Shown here: in pieces, positions 36,539 to 48,666 of the stretch
Numbering within the stretch: position 1 is the stretch's first letter
Layout: each line of letters opens with the position of its first letter
From: Clavulina sp. PMI_390
Taxonomy: Eukaryota; Basidiomycota; Agaricomycetes; Cantharellales; Hydnaceae
Assembly (NCBI GenBank): GCA_015039315.1
Contig: WIDE01000104.1
Span: forward strand, 22,879 to 86,878
DNA length: 64,000 bases
Direction: 5' to 3'
Translations under genes and position numbers: made by a program
Notes under the pieces: generated by a model
Told to the model about the DNA's origin: nothing
Databases searched by the model: none
Seen by the model: only the letters and a program-made list of their open reading frames with translations

Positions 36539-38333
36539 ATGCCCGCTTCCACGAGAACAAGCACCAACTCGATCGGAGCCGCCGCATCGTCTGACGTTTT
36601 CAGCACCCTACCTTACGATATACATTTGGCAATAGCCTCTCACATTGATCCGCTATCTATCGTCGCTCTCACCAAGGTGCGAAAATATGCTCCCTTTTCA
36701 TTTAACGCTTTGACGAAGCTATCCTACTTACCACAGACGAGCAAGGCTCTTCATGCATTACTCGCCCATTCGCTCGCCGTATGGAGAAACTCAGTACAAC
36801 TCCAGGCATTCCGAGACGGCATAGCACCATTCTCCTTCCCAATAAACTCTATGACGATAGAAGAACTTGTCCAACACTGTGCTCGACAGCTTCAATTGCG
36901 GAGTTTGATACACAAAGCGAGCACATGGCCCTCTGGCGACTTCGAAGACGTGCTTTCGAAAGATAATTTACCAATGAGGTTCAGGATATCGCAAAACTCT
37001 GATTTCAAGCTTTCGGACGACAATGATCGCTCTGACTATTCGGCCAAACCAATTCAATTCACCAAGCTCCTTCCTGGCGGCAGATGGCTGGTAGGATGCA
37101 TGCAACATCATCGCGTCGTGCGGACACTCTGTTGGGATTTGCAGACTTGCGCCTACGGGGAGCCCATCTTACCTGCCTCCTTCATCGATTCGGGGAATCA
37201 ACTACTTGAAACTATTAACTCTTGGGATGGGGATGTTGCAGCGCAGCCTCGTGATGATTACACGCGCGTAGCCGTTCTAGTATCTTATGGCACAGCCGAT
37301 AAGTAAGTAGTAAGGATTTACTTTACGTCATTAATAGCATCAATAATCCGTTTCTTCCTTCTGTAGCGGCACTGCTGTCGAAGTCCTATTGCTCGCTTGG
37401 TTGCCCAACAGCACCCCTCGGTTCGAACGCTCAGGAACGTTACTGTTAGACCAACAACCTCATGAACTCCGAATCTCTCTAGATGGGGACTTCGTGCTAG
37501 TCCAGAGAGGATTGATGATCCAGCTGTGGGAGTGGACGAAGGGTCAGGATAAGGTCATGGAATCTATCTTACCAGTTCGTTATGTGCCATTATTATGAGT
37601 GGATTTTCTCGTACTTACAATAACAAACCCTCAATGACTTTACTTCTAGAATGATACCATCGGCGTGGTGCTCCCATCCCCATTTCTATTGGCAATATCT
37701 GAAGACCTGCCACAGATTGGCTATTATCGGATTGATCACTCGGCTGTACATAAAGTTGGAGAATTCGATCTCGCTCGTAATACATCGGAAGCCAATCGCC
37801 ACATCGAAGATTGCGGGCTACTCGATACATGGGCTCCACCATCGCCAGCTCGAGTTTCTTTCCTGGAAATAGTGGAGAACAGTGATGACGACCCCATTGT
37901 CTATCATACTGTCCTCATTCCTCCCATAACAGAGTGGGATACTCTAACATCAGCGCGCATTTTGACCTCCTTCACCTCTTCTAATCGCGAGTATCAACCT
38001 CTTCCAGACCACCTTGGTGTCATTGGCTGGTCGACGGAGTTGTGGTCTCCAGTGTCCACAAATTCTCACATTCCAGGATGTGTCCATATTTACAACAATA
38101 CCGCACACTCAGCAACCTCCATCCCGCTATTGTCTACCGTCCCAAGTCCAGTCCCACCAATCGGATTGTTCACGATAACATTAATGAAAGCTGTGCAATT
38201 TTGCGTGCACTCAGGCCGTCTTCTCATTCAGATACACCCGAGCGCCAACCCGGATTTTATAACGAGCGTTTATGATCTCTCTGATGTAGGATCTTTTCTT
38301 CCAATTGAGGCCCTAACAGCATTACCGTTTTGA
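36539..38333 (+). CDS. F-box-like protein with beta-propeller-like C-terminal region, paralog 1
   Basis: Four exons (36539-36676, 36737-37302, 37367-37574, 37650-38333) give 531 residues; an in-frame ATG 15 nt upstream is an alternative start. Residues about 17-60 form an F-box-like segment (FSTLPYDIHLAIASHIDPLS) continuing across a 60-nt intron into TSKALHALLAHSLAVWRN. The rest is probably a beta-propeller (LLPGGRWLVGCMQHHRVV, ISLDGDFVLVQRGLMIQLWE, ESILPNDTIGVVLPSPFLL). F-box proteins link substrates to SCF ubiquitin ligases. It shares exon structure and motifs with the convergent gene at 38910-40579. No substrate can be inferred. Confidence 0.75.
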
Positions 38334-38909
38334 GTCATTATTTTTCTTCACTTTCTCCCGTGTTGTGGAGTGACGAGTTATGCCATTAAATATAGGAATA
38401 GCCCAAAGGAGTTGCCCAGATCAAGAGCTCGAGGGCAGCGAGTTGTAGGACCCCAATACACTGCCGTAGATGCGAGCAAGTGGCCGTATAGATCAGTAGG
38501 ATATACAATTAGCCCGGCTGATAGGGGGGTATGGGTGATGATACTGCTGCATTAAACCAGGGGGTTGTGAGAAACGAGAGGAAATGGAAGGCTTGGTCCA
38601 ATTTACAGCAGATATAAGCCAAGTATATCTATTCTTGTCAACGGACTAATATATCCTGCCGGTTTTTGTGGCGACAATAGTCCGAAGAAGATACCGGGCC
38701 TTCCGCATAGCCAAGAGGCTACAAAAACGCCGTCAACGAACGCTTCTCACGACAGCAGCGAGAGTAGCTGCCAATTTACGCGGAGGGGACGTCCAAATGT
38801 ACAGGTAAGCCACGGGAAAGAGCGACGAATGTGTTACACTCAAATGACGCTCACCCCAAATCGCGCAGACGAAGCACATAGGGTGATACGTAGCCCAACA
38901 ACTACACAG
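38334..38909. other. Convergent 3' intergenic, 576 bp
   Basis: Lies between the stop codons of the two convergent F-box-like paralogs. No coding signal. Confidence 0.55.
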
Positions 38910-40579
38910 CTACGACCACCGGTATCGCCGGAACCACATCAGCTGGCGGCTCGACGTGGCACGAACGTCCCAAACTAAAAACGTCCCTGAGTGAATACAG
39001 CTATGTAGCGGAGCTGATATCGTGGCCTGAGTGAATAGTGACGAAGCGGAGTGTGCTTGGACCGTTTGGAGCGACCAGCTCTGGGGAAAGCTGTTGCTAG
39101 CAGACCAAGGGTATAGTTTGGCCTCGACAAATTCTCCATCGCCGTTGACCCATATGGACGCGGGGATGACGAATAATCCGTGAGTGGTTCTCCCAGTCAC
39201 ACCAGGAACAACACTCCATGGAAGTGGGGGTTCCTCTAATGAGCCCGAACCAGCCTTCCACTGAAGGACGCCCCATCCACGTTCGGTCCAACCGAGAAAG
39301 GAGATGAGGATGTCATCAGCTGCTTCTGAACGCGCCCAAGTATCAGAGTTGAGAGCTTCAAGTTTAGTGACTGGGGTCGGATGAGGAAATTCGGGATATT
39401 TGGGAGGAGGGACGGTGGTGGTTTTCGTGACATATCGTGACTCGTTTTCGAGGTAGGTAAAGTGCAGAATTTGAAGATCGATGGTTCCTCCTTTTTGGCA
39501 GATTATGAAATGTCCTCTGAGGACAAAATATTGCGTTTCCTACATGAGCTGCGGTCAATTACTGGTGATGCGAGGGCATGAAGCGTATCTCACTGTATCA
39601 AATGTAGTCTCACGTGCTTGCCTCCAGTCCCATAGGTGGAAGGTATGGCGCTCCGATAACGCACACACCAGGTCTCCATCGAGCTGGCAACTTAATATAC
39701 CGCCGAAGGGATGGTTCGGAATCACTCTCTCTGCGATCAACTTGAGCTCTAGCTCTACCTCTGATAGCCACGTTAGTGAGATAATCTCCTGGAACGTGAC
39801 CCCGCCGACTCTAGAAGTGTTCGTGTCAGATCAAGGTATCATATAGGTGGCGGACTCACGATTCGATGTTGGTAAGATATGTGATCAGACACGTTACGGT
39901 ATCGTTATTGTCATCGTGCTGGACACAGAGATAGGGCTTCCCGAAACGACTGACATGATGCTGCGAATCAATGAAGGCGATTGCATCATAAGCTTCGCCT
40001 TCTTCACTGATAGCAAGGTCCCAACATGATAGACGGATATGGCCACTTTGAATGATTTGTGATCCCAGTAGCCAACGCCCACCAGGAAGAAGGTACCGTG
40101 GATCGCATGGCGCCAAAGCCTCCTTGTTTCTCAATGCAAAGTGGAATTTATCGGATCGTATCAATAGCTCGGACTTGTAAAAATCAGTGTTGACATCCAG
40201 GGATAATGAAGTGAACACCCGATATGGGCGAGTGGCGAAAGCAGTCAACTCTGGAAGGGAGAGAGCTGTCGGAAGAGAGAATGGGGCTAGATGTGCAGCT
40301 CGTGCATCTCGATCGGCAATATGACGCCAGATGCCCAGCGAGTTGATGAGATAATTTCGAAGAAGCTTGCATGTCTGATGAAAATTGGGTTGCAAGGTTC
40401 AGCTCATTTGTCGATGGGATGGTGTGAAGGCCAGAACCATCTATGACATCAATCGACTGAAACTGAAAGCTCACCCAGCTGAGTCGTATCAAGGAAAGAG
40501 CATCAAGCTGAAGCGCGATTGAGTAGTAGATTTCGAGGGGGATCAGCGATGGCTCGTTTGGTTGTGCACCTGTTCCCAT
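38910..40579 (-). CDS. F-box-like protein with beta-propeller-like C-terminal region, paralog 2
   Basis: Four exons (40579-40475, 40374-39860, 39810-39594, 39539-38910) give 488 residues. The start leads into an F-box-like segment (LIPLEIYYSIALQLDALSLI, then TCKLLRNYLINSLGIWRH). YLLPGGRWLLGSQIIQSGHI and SCQLDGDLVCALSERHTFHL align with motifs of the paralog at 36539-38333. Intron phases agree (0, 2, 0), so this is an inverted, convergent duplication that has diverged strongly. The last exon (630 nt) reads through EAADDILISFLGWTERGWG and ends in RRYRWS. Role in SCF-type ubiquitination is inferred from the F-box only. Confidence 0.75.
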
Positions 40580-41040
40580 CGTTTAGCGATTGAGTCGTTA
40601 GTGTGACCAAGTCCACAGTTCTTTTGAGCCAGGAATTGATGCGACTCTAATAGCTTTTTGTACTCAGATGGATGGTTCGTTTTAGAAAGCAATCTGAGCA
40701 GGCTTGTATGGACACGGTGATTGTGATTGTGACTCGTTCAGCGCTTATGGAGGCGGCTTGGTGAAGGATCATTGATGATGCGACAATACAAGGTACAATC
40801 AATCCTACAAGCTGGCACCAACATGGGCTTCGGAGGGCTACAATAAAAATTACAAAATGAGAGAGTACGAATGGATGTAACGATGAGTTCCTTGGTATTG
40901 TTGCATTGAACGAGAAGGGGAATTGAAGGAGATTATTCTGCTAGGAACTCAATATTTAAGAAGAATGACAGCGGGATGATCAGAGAATATGAGAAGAAGA
41001 AAAAACGGAAGATAATGCCATTCGATTAGAAAAACCCAAG
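40580..41040. other. Intergenic, 461 bp
   Basis: Upstream of the second F-box-like gene and downstream of the large disordered protein. Nothing recognised. Confidence 0.55.
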
Positions 41041-43047
41041 TTACCCAGAAGAATCTGCATCTTTCGTCTCGTGAGACTCTGGGTCTGCCTCAACAGATGG
41101 AGGCACCTCGTGAATGGGCGACAAAACTCCGATCATGCTCACCCTTCGGCCACACGACACGCGTCTTCCTCCGCCTCGTACTCCTCCTCCCCCTGGACTC
41201 ACAGCATTGCAATCGTTGTTATCGTCCTGCACCACATTTTCCTCCTGCTCCTGCTGTTCTTGCTCAGCATCTTCTTCCCCAGCCGCATCCTCAGCAATCT
41301 CTTCAAGACTCCCAATACTGCTTCGACTTCCGAGGCTCCTAATAGCACTGGTCCCAAGCGAGGGAAGGGATGCTGAGATAGACAGTGGCGTCTGCGAACT
41401 ACCACCAGCGCTGAACGTTCTGGTCAGCGGCACGCCCATTGTTGATGTCGGTTCTGGCTCCAGAGGTCGTGGACTTTGAGAAACGACGGGGTGGGGCGAG
41501 AGGGACGGGTTGAGGCTGTCTGTATGTGCCTTGGGGTCGTTTCCAGCTGATGCCTCTTCCCAACTTCCGACATTTCCAGCAAATATAGCGTCTCCCAAAG
41601 CCTCACCGAGTCCATGCGGAGCGCCGCCATAGCCATAGTCCAGCTCGAGTATATACTCTTCTTGCCTACGTCCTGGTTCTGAGGTCTCTACAGAAAGTGC
41701 CGTCTTTGTCGCCATGCCGAGTCCACAGATGCTCTGTGGGAACGGCGAGGTTGGGCATTCTACATGAATAAAAGTAGCAGGGCTCGACATCGTGCGCAGG
41801 TGGGTGTGTTGGGGGCTGTGAGCATAAGCATGCGGCGTAGAGAGCGGGGAAGGAAGTGTGTAGAGTGGAGGCGAGACGATCTTGTGGGACGAAGTTAGAG
41901 TGGGAGGATATGAGTCGAGTGGACTGAATGTAGTCTCGCACTCCGGCGAGGGGGTAACTGGGGGAAGATCGAGGGGTTTGAGCAGGCGTGTGCGCGGCGG
42001 AGAGGTCGGACTTGAGGCGACTGTTGGGGAGAGAGCTAGATTAGAAAAGCCAATAGAACTATCAGGTTGCTTGAAACCGACGCCTTGTTCGAGTGATGCA
42101 CGTCGTCCGTATGAGTGAGTTCGAGGAATCCGAGGAAAAGTAGCGGAAGACACGGGAAGAAATGAGAGGCCGGGAGGAGGGCTGGTTGGTGTGCGTGCGT
42201 CGGGAGGACCAGAAACGGAGCGGAAGCGGATAAGGTCTTCGAGGTTCTCCTCCCCTTCTACATGGTGATCCAGGTCTTCGGAGCTAGGCTTCTTTGAGTT
42301 TGTTGCTGAGGAAAGGCCGACAAGACCTAGTGTGCCTGCCTTGCTGCTAGCTGCATTGGACTTCTGATTGTATGAGGGAGTGATGGAGACATTGAGAGGG
42401 ACGGGGCGATTGGGACGTTGTTTGTGCGTATTAGGAGAGGGTGCAGCATCAAGCGTCGATGAGAGGCGTAGGTGCAAACTTGGCCTCGCTGGCGGAGAAC
42501 GCCTGCCCACAGTGTTTAAGACACGGGGATCAGAAGATGACATTTGGGCAGAATCGAGTTCCCCAGTGAGGTCAGGAGAAGATGTGGAGGAGGAAGCGCC
42601 GAACGCAGAAAGAGAGTCAGTGGTGAGGGAGGGACCCACTACAGGGCGGCCGATGGCCAGGGCCGCGCTGCTACTTTCATCAGATTGATCATATCCAGAG
42701 ACAGTGCTCGTGTCACGTCCCAACCTTTCTTGATGGATGTTACCAGGCCTCAAGATCTCACCACCAACCTCAACATCGACATCGGTGGTATCGCCATTCC
42801 CACTGGAAACAGAAGATATGCTAGAGGAAAAGAGAGTGGGGGTGGTAGAGAGACTGGTAGACGAGGATGTGGACGAGTTGTAGCTTGGATCACGAACGAG
42901 AGGCTGGTCAGCGTTGGGAAGATGAGATTTGGACCCGTGAGCTGCCGCCTTGGAAGTGAGAACGACGCGTGCGAGGAGCTCCGACGCGAGCGCAACGCGT
43001 TTGGGCGTCGGATCCATTTCTGGCACCAGCGTGCAGCCTGCCTCCAA
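41041..43047 (-). CDS. Large intrinsically disordered Ser/Pro-rich protein, unknown
   Basis: A single uninterrupted frame of 668 codons, striking in a window where nearly every gene has introns. The likely start is MEAGCTLVPEM at 43047 or MDPTPKRVALASELLARVVL at 43017. The body is Ser/Thr/Pro-rich with many S-P sites (for example SFSPLDSYPPTLTSS-like and SPPPGLSFLPVSS), a Glu/Gln-rich segment (AGEEDAEQEQQEQEENVV) and a C-terminal basic patch (GGGRRVSCGRRVSMIGVLSP). There is no signal peptide, membrane segment or recognisable domain. Such proteins are often phosphorylated regulators or scaffolds; that is a guess. It is divergent from the MED7 pseudogene, 125 bp away. Confidence 0.7.
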   Translation of the reverse strand: MEAGCTLVPEMDPTPKRVALASELLARVVLTSKAAAHGSKSHLPNADQPLVRDPSYNSSTSSSTSLSTTPTLFSSSISSVSSGNGDTTDVDVEVGGEILRPGNIHQERLGRDTSTVSGYDQSDESSSAALAIGRPVVGPSLTTDSLSAFGASSSTSSPDLTGELDSAQMSSSDPRVLNTVGRRSPPARPSLHLRLSSTLDAAPSPNTHKQRPNRPVPLNVSITPSYNQKSNAASSKAGTLGLVGLSSATNSKKPSSEDLDHHVEGEENLEDLIRFRSVSGPPDARTPTSPPPGLSFLPVSSATFPRIPRTHSYGRRASLEQGVGFKQPDSSIGFSNLALSPTVASSPTSPPRTRLLKPLDLPPVTPSPECETTFSPLDSYPPTLTSSHKIVSPPLYTLPSPLSTPHAYAHSPQHTHLRTMSSPATFIHVECPTSPFPQSICGLGMATKTALSVETSEPGRRQEEYILELDYGYGGAPHGLGEALGDAIFAGNVGSWEEASAGNDPKAHTDSLNPSLSPHPVVSQSPRPLEPEPTSTMGVPLTRTFSAGGSSQTPLSISASLPSLGTSAIRSLGSRSSIGSLEEIAEDAAGEEDAEQEQQEQEENVVQDDNNDCNAVSPGGGGVRGGGRRVSCGRRVSMIGVLSPIHEVPPSVEADPESHETKDADSSG

Positions 43048-43172
43048 CGCGCTCCAGTCAAAAAAAAGAAAGGAATGGGCAACGAGGAGATCGAGTTGAT
43101 GTCCAATATGTGTGACGCTACGCGGGACCGAACCATGTCACACGCCGTCACCCCCTCCACTCGCTTGCCTCG

Positions 43173-44275
43173 ATGGACGAGATTGCAAACCATCCTCCGG
43201 CATACTACAGGTAACTTGCTAAGCGCAGTGTAGTTTTACTTGGCCTCCCCCGTAATCGAGATAAGGGTGCAGGCGTCCCTCTCAATGAATGTGGTACCCC
43301 ATGAGCTGAGAGGCGGACTGAGACTTGACGAGCTTGGAACCCCCATGCGTTGATTGGATTATAGAAGATGGTGGACATGGGTGAGTCGGCGTTTTCTCGC
43401 CTGTGAGTCACTAGTATCTTGCTTCATGCCAGCATTTCTCGCGCTCACGTTCAGTGATAGCTGCCTAACCGCCATCTCTCCCTCGAGGAGCAAGGCATCC
43501 CTCAATGGTACGACATTGTACTAGGTGGGTCTCATCATCTCACCGTTGCTCTTATTACTCGACATTCATTAACATTCTTTGATGGATCACTGGCCTGCGC
43601 TTCATAAACTATTCCGCCTGATCCAACACTCCTTCGACGACATCTTCGGTGCCTTCTTTGTACCTCTCAGACTTCACCCTAGCACCACTCGACAGCGGAA
43701 TCAACAACTCAAGTGGGATCAGCATGTCGAATCGATCACGCTCAATACTAGCAACTTCATCGCATGCATAAACGAGCAGTCCAGGTACGTGACCATTCCA
43801 GGTATCCGAAGAGGACCTCACATTCATTGAATTTAGTCCAGCACAATTACATTCGCGATGTTAGGCTCGCGCGCCCTGCGCTTGGATAAGTGATGGTCGA
43901 CCAGGTCAAGAGCAAAAAGAAACGAATGCCGCCATTCAAGCTTATGCTTACCTTGCTCTAATCATATCGTCGTCCACTTTCTTTCTCATGAATATTTTTT
44001 CATCCGTAATCCTCACCAAACATCGATTGCTACAGAAACTGTAACAATCTTGAAGAACTAGCATCGGCACCCCTCAACTAGTAAGTGCTGCCACTACCAG
44101 CAACACAGTAACTCTTGTTGATTAGGGACCATCTGTTAGTGCTATTGAATCTCCGAGCACGACACGCCAGGCATCTGCATCGAAGAAGTCAGTGGTGGGG
44201 GTTGGTGGTAGTCCGGCTGGTGATCCTCACAATTACGAGCGAAGACGAGTTGGCGGCATGATACGATGATGTAGC
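43173..44275 (+). pseudogene. MED7 pseudogene
   Basis: Clearly homologous to the intact MED7 at 49266-50454 across all five exons, including flanks of the splice sites, for example shared CTCGAGGAGCAAGGCATC and CAGCATGTCGAAT. It has a stop (TAA, 43212-43214) at codon 14, and exon 1 is 19 nt shorter than in the intact gene, a frameshift. Later exons carry more indels, and the C-terminal region is barely recognisable near 44255. No long ORF remains. It retains the 5' flank of the intact gene, so it may still be transcribed. It is divergent with the disordered-protein gene at 41041-43047, 125 bp away. Confidence 0.88.
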
Positions 44276-45265
44276 CGGGAGCCTCTTAGATTGAACAACA
44301 ACAATGGAGGCCTTCAACCAGTGAACCTTCCAAACGCAATTGATTGCTCGAGCCTTCATATGCTGTTGCGCTTGCACATCTACCATGAGGACTTACCTCT
44401 TTCTGTTCCATGCCCATCTCAACGAGCAGGCTGGAGCAATGCAGCTCGTCAGGGACAAATATGACAAGATATTCATGGAGTAGGACTATTTGCCCCGTCA
44501 CATCGCGCCTGAGCCTTACGTATCTGCTCAAACCGCTTGGCCTTTATACTTTGTGCGTGACACGAAGCCAATCTCGACCTAACCGCAACGCTTCCTCATC
44601 ATACCACTACCAACTGCTGCCGCCTCACTCTACCCCGCCCTCTTGCGCAGGTTTTAAGCCTCGCTGACCTACACGCTCGTTTCACTTAATCGATCTTTCT
44701 CCTTTGACCCTAACCGTCTACCCCGTTTCCCTCGGGAATGTCATTCTCGGCCCTTCTGTTGGATTGATGTCAACTCTGCTGGTATGAAGCCGATAGAGAG
44801 CGCTCACTGATTTCGCATCGATGACTTCCCCACACGAACATGTTGACGAGAAATTAGATATCAGAATCAATGTGGAAAACCGTTTTCTATGTTGCTCTTG
44901 CTTGTGCATAGTCTCCTAATCATGCTGAGCGCCAATCAGTCATGTTGACGTGTGTAATGACGACCAATGCATTTTGTGTGAGAAGCCGCGCTCAAACACC
45001 ATTGTCCACCAACTAATGACATGCTCGTCTCCTCATTCGCCTTGACGTATTCGTTGCAAGAAACGGCAGTCTATCGTGAGAAATACGATTCAAGTCCATT
45101 TGAAATCACTGCCTTTGTTGAGAAGCGCTAGATATGTGAAGGCGATGATGGCCGCCATGAATGCTAGATAACCAAGACTCTGCCCCTTCGCTCTTCCCTA
45201 ACCCCCCAAACAGTCATATTACGTTTCGCCCACAAGTCTAAACCGCTAGGCTTTACTGAACTACG
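44276..45265. other. Spacer between MED7 pseudogene and kinase gene 1, 990 bp
   Basis: Corresponds to the 1.5-kb spacer 50455-51987 in unit 2; short patches are alike near the kinase start. No gene seen. Confidence 0.55.
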
Positions 45266-48200
45266 ATGCCAGTACGTTCTCTCAACCATCTTCCACAGGA
45301 GGATTTACTCAATCGCCTTGATCATCTTGCGCATTCTCGTGTTATCCAGAGAGATTCTTCAACCTTGGAAGATGATTCTACATTCATGCGAACTCAGCCG
45401 CAATCTGAGGTCAACAAGCTGATCTCATCTCTCCTCAGGGTTTGTGGCTATCAAATCTGGTCCATGACTAGACTTCGAACCGTACACTTATCTAGTTTGT
45501 CAGGATCTGGAATCTTCTCCGCCTAGCGCTGAGTTCAAGGTCATCTTGGATCGTGTGAGATGTCTTGTACGACCCTCGCAATCTGTCTTTGAGCACGGCA
45601 AAAACAAGACTATGGCGACTGATTATGGTGAATCCGACAAGCTTGAGAAGGCTAGGGGCCAAGTATCGGTATATAATGGCAAACGAGGTGGCGTCCTGGT
45701 TACTCGCCAGACGTGGAAAGACGTGGATGAAGAGACGTTTGCGGTACGACGCCCAGCTTCAGCGAGCGACGCTTTCTCATAGCGGCCGATCAGATTATCA
45801 AACAGCACATGCTTTCCCTGTTATTCGAGATCAGGCACCCTCACATTCTAACAGTTGACGGTGCGATAGCCAAGTGTGAGGTGTCTCCACGAGGTTCTTT
45901 TCACGCCTTTACGGCTCTGAACCCTCAGCTCTCCCCACAAAACTATATGGAAACTATTCCTTCACTTGGACGGCCGCTTGTTTGGATAAACATGGTGAGC
46001 AATTACCAATCGATCAATATAAGCAAAATGCCAATGTGATACTTGGAGTCAGGCAGCGTCGATTGCATCCGCGCTTCACTACTTGCATTCTCCGCCTTTG
46101 TGTCTCCCTCACGGAGATGTGCAACTTGTAAGTAGCAAACCGCATAATCTGAGTACCTTGACTCAGCTTCAGTCATCGCACACTAGGGCAACATTCAAGT
46201 TAGTGCTAATGGGGCCGTAAAACTCGTAGATATTGGACTACATCGCATTGAAGGCGATATTCAGGAACTCGAATGGGATCGGCTATCTACTGGGACCCCT
46301 CAGGCCTTCGCTTCCAGTATAGCGCCCACAGGTGTCAGTGCCAACCGAAGACACAGCAGGTTCCTCAAGTACGACAATGATTTTCTTTCAGTGCAGGAGC
46401 TCATCAATTTGTTCATAGAGATAAACGTGATTTTGGAACAACATTCCTGCATCTCCTTTGGTTCCCTCACCAGAATCTCTCGACAGATTGGTTAGTAGAA
46501 AACAAAGACACACCTGCCTTGGGCTGGTCACCGTCCAACCAGTCCACAGCATTCAACATTTTGCTACCTTTTATCAATCTCCCCTTTGGCAACACTGGTG
46601 GAAAATACTCCAGTTACAAACAACCTGGAAAATTTCTCGATACACTGATTCAGCTCAAAAGCATGTCCCATGAGGTGGGACTAGAGCTCAGCTCGGTGGT
46701 GAATCCTGTTGAAACGTTTGTTGAACGATTCCACAGCTGGTCCCACATTACTGAATGGCGCGTGCCATCCGTCACAATTTATCGTCATGTGAGCACTCAC
46801 CAATTCCATATTTATTCCTCTGATTTTTGAGGGAAAACCTCTTTGCAGGCTCAAGATCAATTCTATGCCCTCTTTGCCATTGAATCCGATGGGGAACAGC
46901 TCTGGGGCGTGACCCAGAGAGCAATCCCTTCGTCTGTGGCCAAAGATACTATTGCTTTCTCTCGAGATCAAGGTTCTTTATGCGGGGCTGAAGATGAGAT
47001 CATCATGAGGGCCACATATGGGCACTTGAGGTTGCCACATGTATCTAGGATATTTCCTGGTCTAAGAGTTTACGCAAAGAAGTCATTGTAAGTGATTCCG
47101 CCCATCCTTTTATCTATTCGTTAGCATGGCTATACTCACAGTTAGATTTCAGACAATATCACCTCAACAGCTGGTGGTATCTTATCGCCTTATCAACCGC
47201 GCTACGACCATACCGCACCGGTTGGGAGATTGCTCCAACCTTAGAGTGGGCTGAAAAGGCTGCTTCTGCCTTTGACGACCCTGTCGCTCGGGCAATTGCA
47301 CAAACTGCCGCTAGAAAAGCTCACGCGCCGGATCCCCATCATTTTCCGTACATCGCCGGATCTGTTTCTATTCACGATTGGACTGTTCCGGCCGGGGCTC
47401 ACCTAAACATAATGGCGACCAATAGTTCTCAACTTGACAGGCTACAAGAGGTGCACGATTCTTTTCTTAAGGGTGGTACCACAAAGACTCATGGGATTTG
47501 TTGAGTGATAGATTCTCCATGATCCACATGGAGATTTGAAACAGGAAGATCGGCCTCACATCCTACGCTTGCTTCAGGACCTTGTCTCTGAAACGGGCCG
47601 ATTACCATCCTGTGTTCGAATCTTGGACGTCACCAAAAACAAGATTATCAATTCAGGCGGCGAAGCTGAAATTTGGGAAGCAACATTAGACGGTGAAACA
47701 GTAGTTGCTCGTGATCTTCTAAAACCTAGGAATCGCGATTGGTCATCATCCGAAGGACTCGAAATTCAGATGGTAGGTTTTCTGCTCAACCCAAGTTTCT
47801 ACATATTCAATAGGGATCTGATAACGGCATCACAGGCAATCCGACGAGAGATTATTTCTCAAATTCAGATCTGGCATCCAAATGTGCTCCCCATTTGTGG
47901 AATCTCCTCAGGCCCAGATCACCCGCTCTCGATCATCACACCATTTGCCCCTAATGGGAACGCGTTTAAATTCCTGTCTGGTGTCCCTGCCGACAGTAGG
48001 GTCAACTCAATGCTCGGCATCGTATGTTTTTCCACTGGTGTTTTTCCTGTACCTTGTTGGTGCTAACATTACTTTTGGTTTCAAGCTTACAAACGTTGCC
48101 TCCGCCCTTGACTACTTACACGTGATGAAGCCATCAATCGTGCATGGCGATATTCATAGCGTACGTTCTCACTTTATGCTCTATCTAATATTGTCACAAA

Positions 48201-48666
48201 CTGAGCCCTATTCAAGAGTAACATTCTCATTGATGCCAAGGGAAACGGACTGCTAAGCGATTTTGGCCTCGCTCGCATCAAGCATGAGAAAACTCGCTCA
48301 AAGACATCAATCTTGGAGGGTGGGCGGTACCGATACCTCGCACCTGAGGTTTTGATGGACGGCGTTGACAAATTCCGTACCACTCCTGAATCTGACTGCT
48401 ATGCATTTGCAATGACCATTCTAGAGCTAGCAACGCGGCAGAAGCCGTTTGCCGAGCATGACGACGAATTTGCGGCACTGAATGCTGCCCAAAAGGGGGA
48501 TCGGCCTAAGCGTCCACCACTGGAGGTATTTGGAGAACTTGGAGAAAAACGCACAAACAGGCTCTGGGAGCTACTGACAACCATGTGGGATCCCAATGCA
48601 GCTAAAAGACCTAGCATGCACGTTGTGAATCGGCGCTTGGGGGAGATCAGTGCGGCATCCCCTTAG
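45266..48666 (+). CDS. Dual kinase-domain protein (pseudokinase + TKL-like kinase), copy 1
   Basis: Twelve exons (45266-45439, 45504-45743, 45794-45994, 46053-46127, 46187-46368, 46419-46788, 46849-47087, 47153-47450, 47512-47772, 47836-48021, 48086-48160, 48217-48666) give 916 residues. N-terminal kinase-like lobe (about 100-330): beta-3 GVLVTRQTW with Arg126 where Lys is usual, LHYLHSPPLCLPHGDVQ, and VDIGLHRI instead of DFG. A middle region of about 300 residues (ALGWSP, PTLEWAEKA) follows. The C-terminal lobe (about 640-910) has VVARDLL (Arg660 at the Lys position), IVHGDIHSSNIL, SDFGLARI, YLAPEVL and SDCYAFAMTILELA. Catalytic-loop Asp/Asn, DFG and APE are present, so folding and nucleotide binding are plausible; activity is doubtful because of Arg660. 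The first intron of copy 2 corresponds here to 27 in-frame nt. Confidence 0.9.

Larger units (their letters stand above)
43126..48666 (+). repeat. Segmental duplication, unit 1 (MED7 pseudogene + dual-kinase gene)
   Basis: Matches unit 2 (49217-55472) in gene order and orientation. It starts just upstream of the MED7 start codons, where both copies share a near-identical stretch (CCGAACCATGTCAC followed by CCGTCACC...CCTCCACTCGCT). Similarity is clear over coding exons and can be followed into the spacer (for example TATTTGAAATC...CCTTTGTTG) but decays there. Confidence 0.85.
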
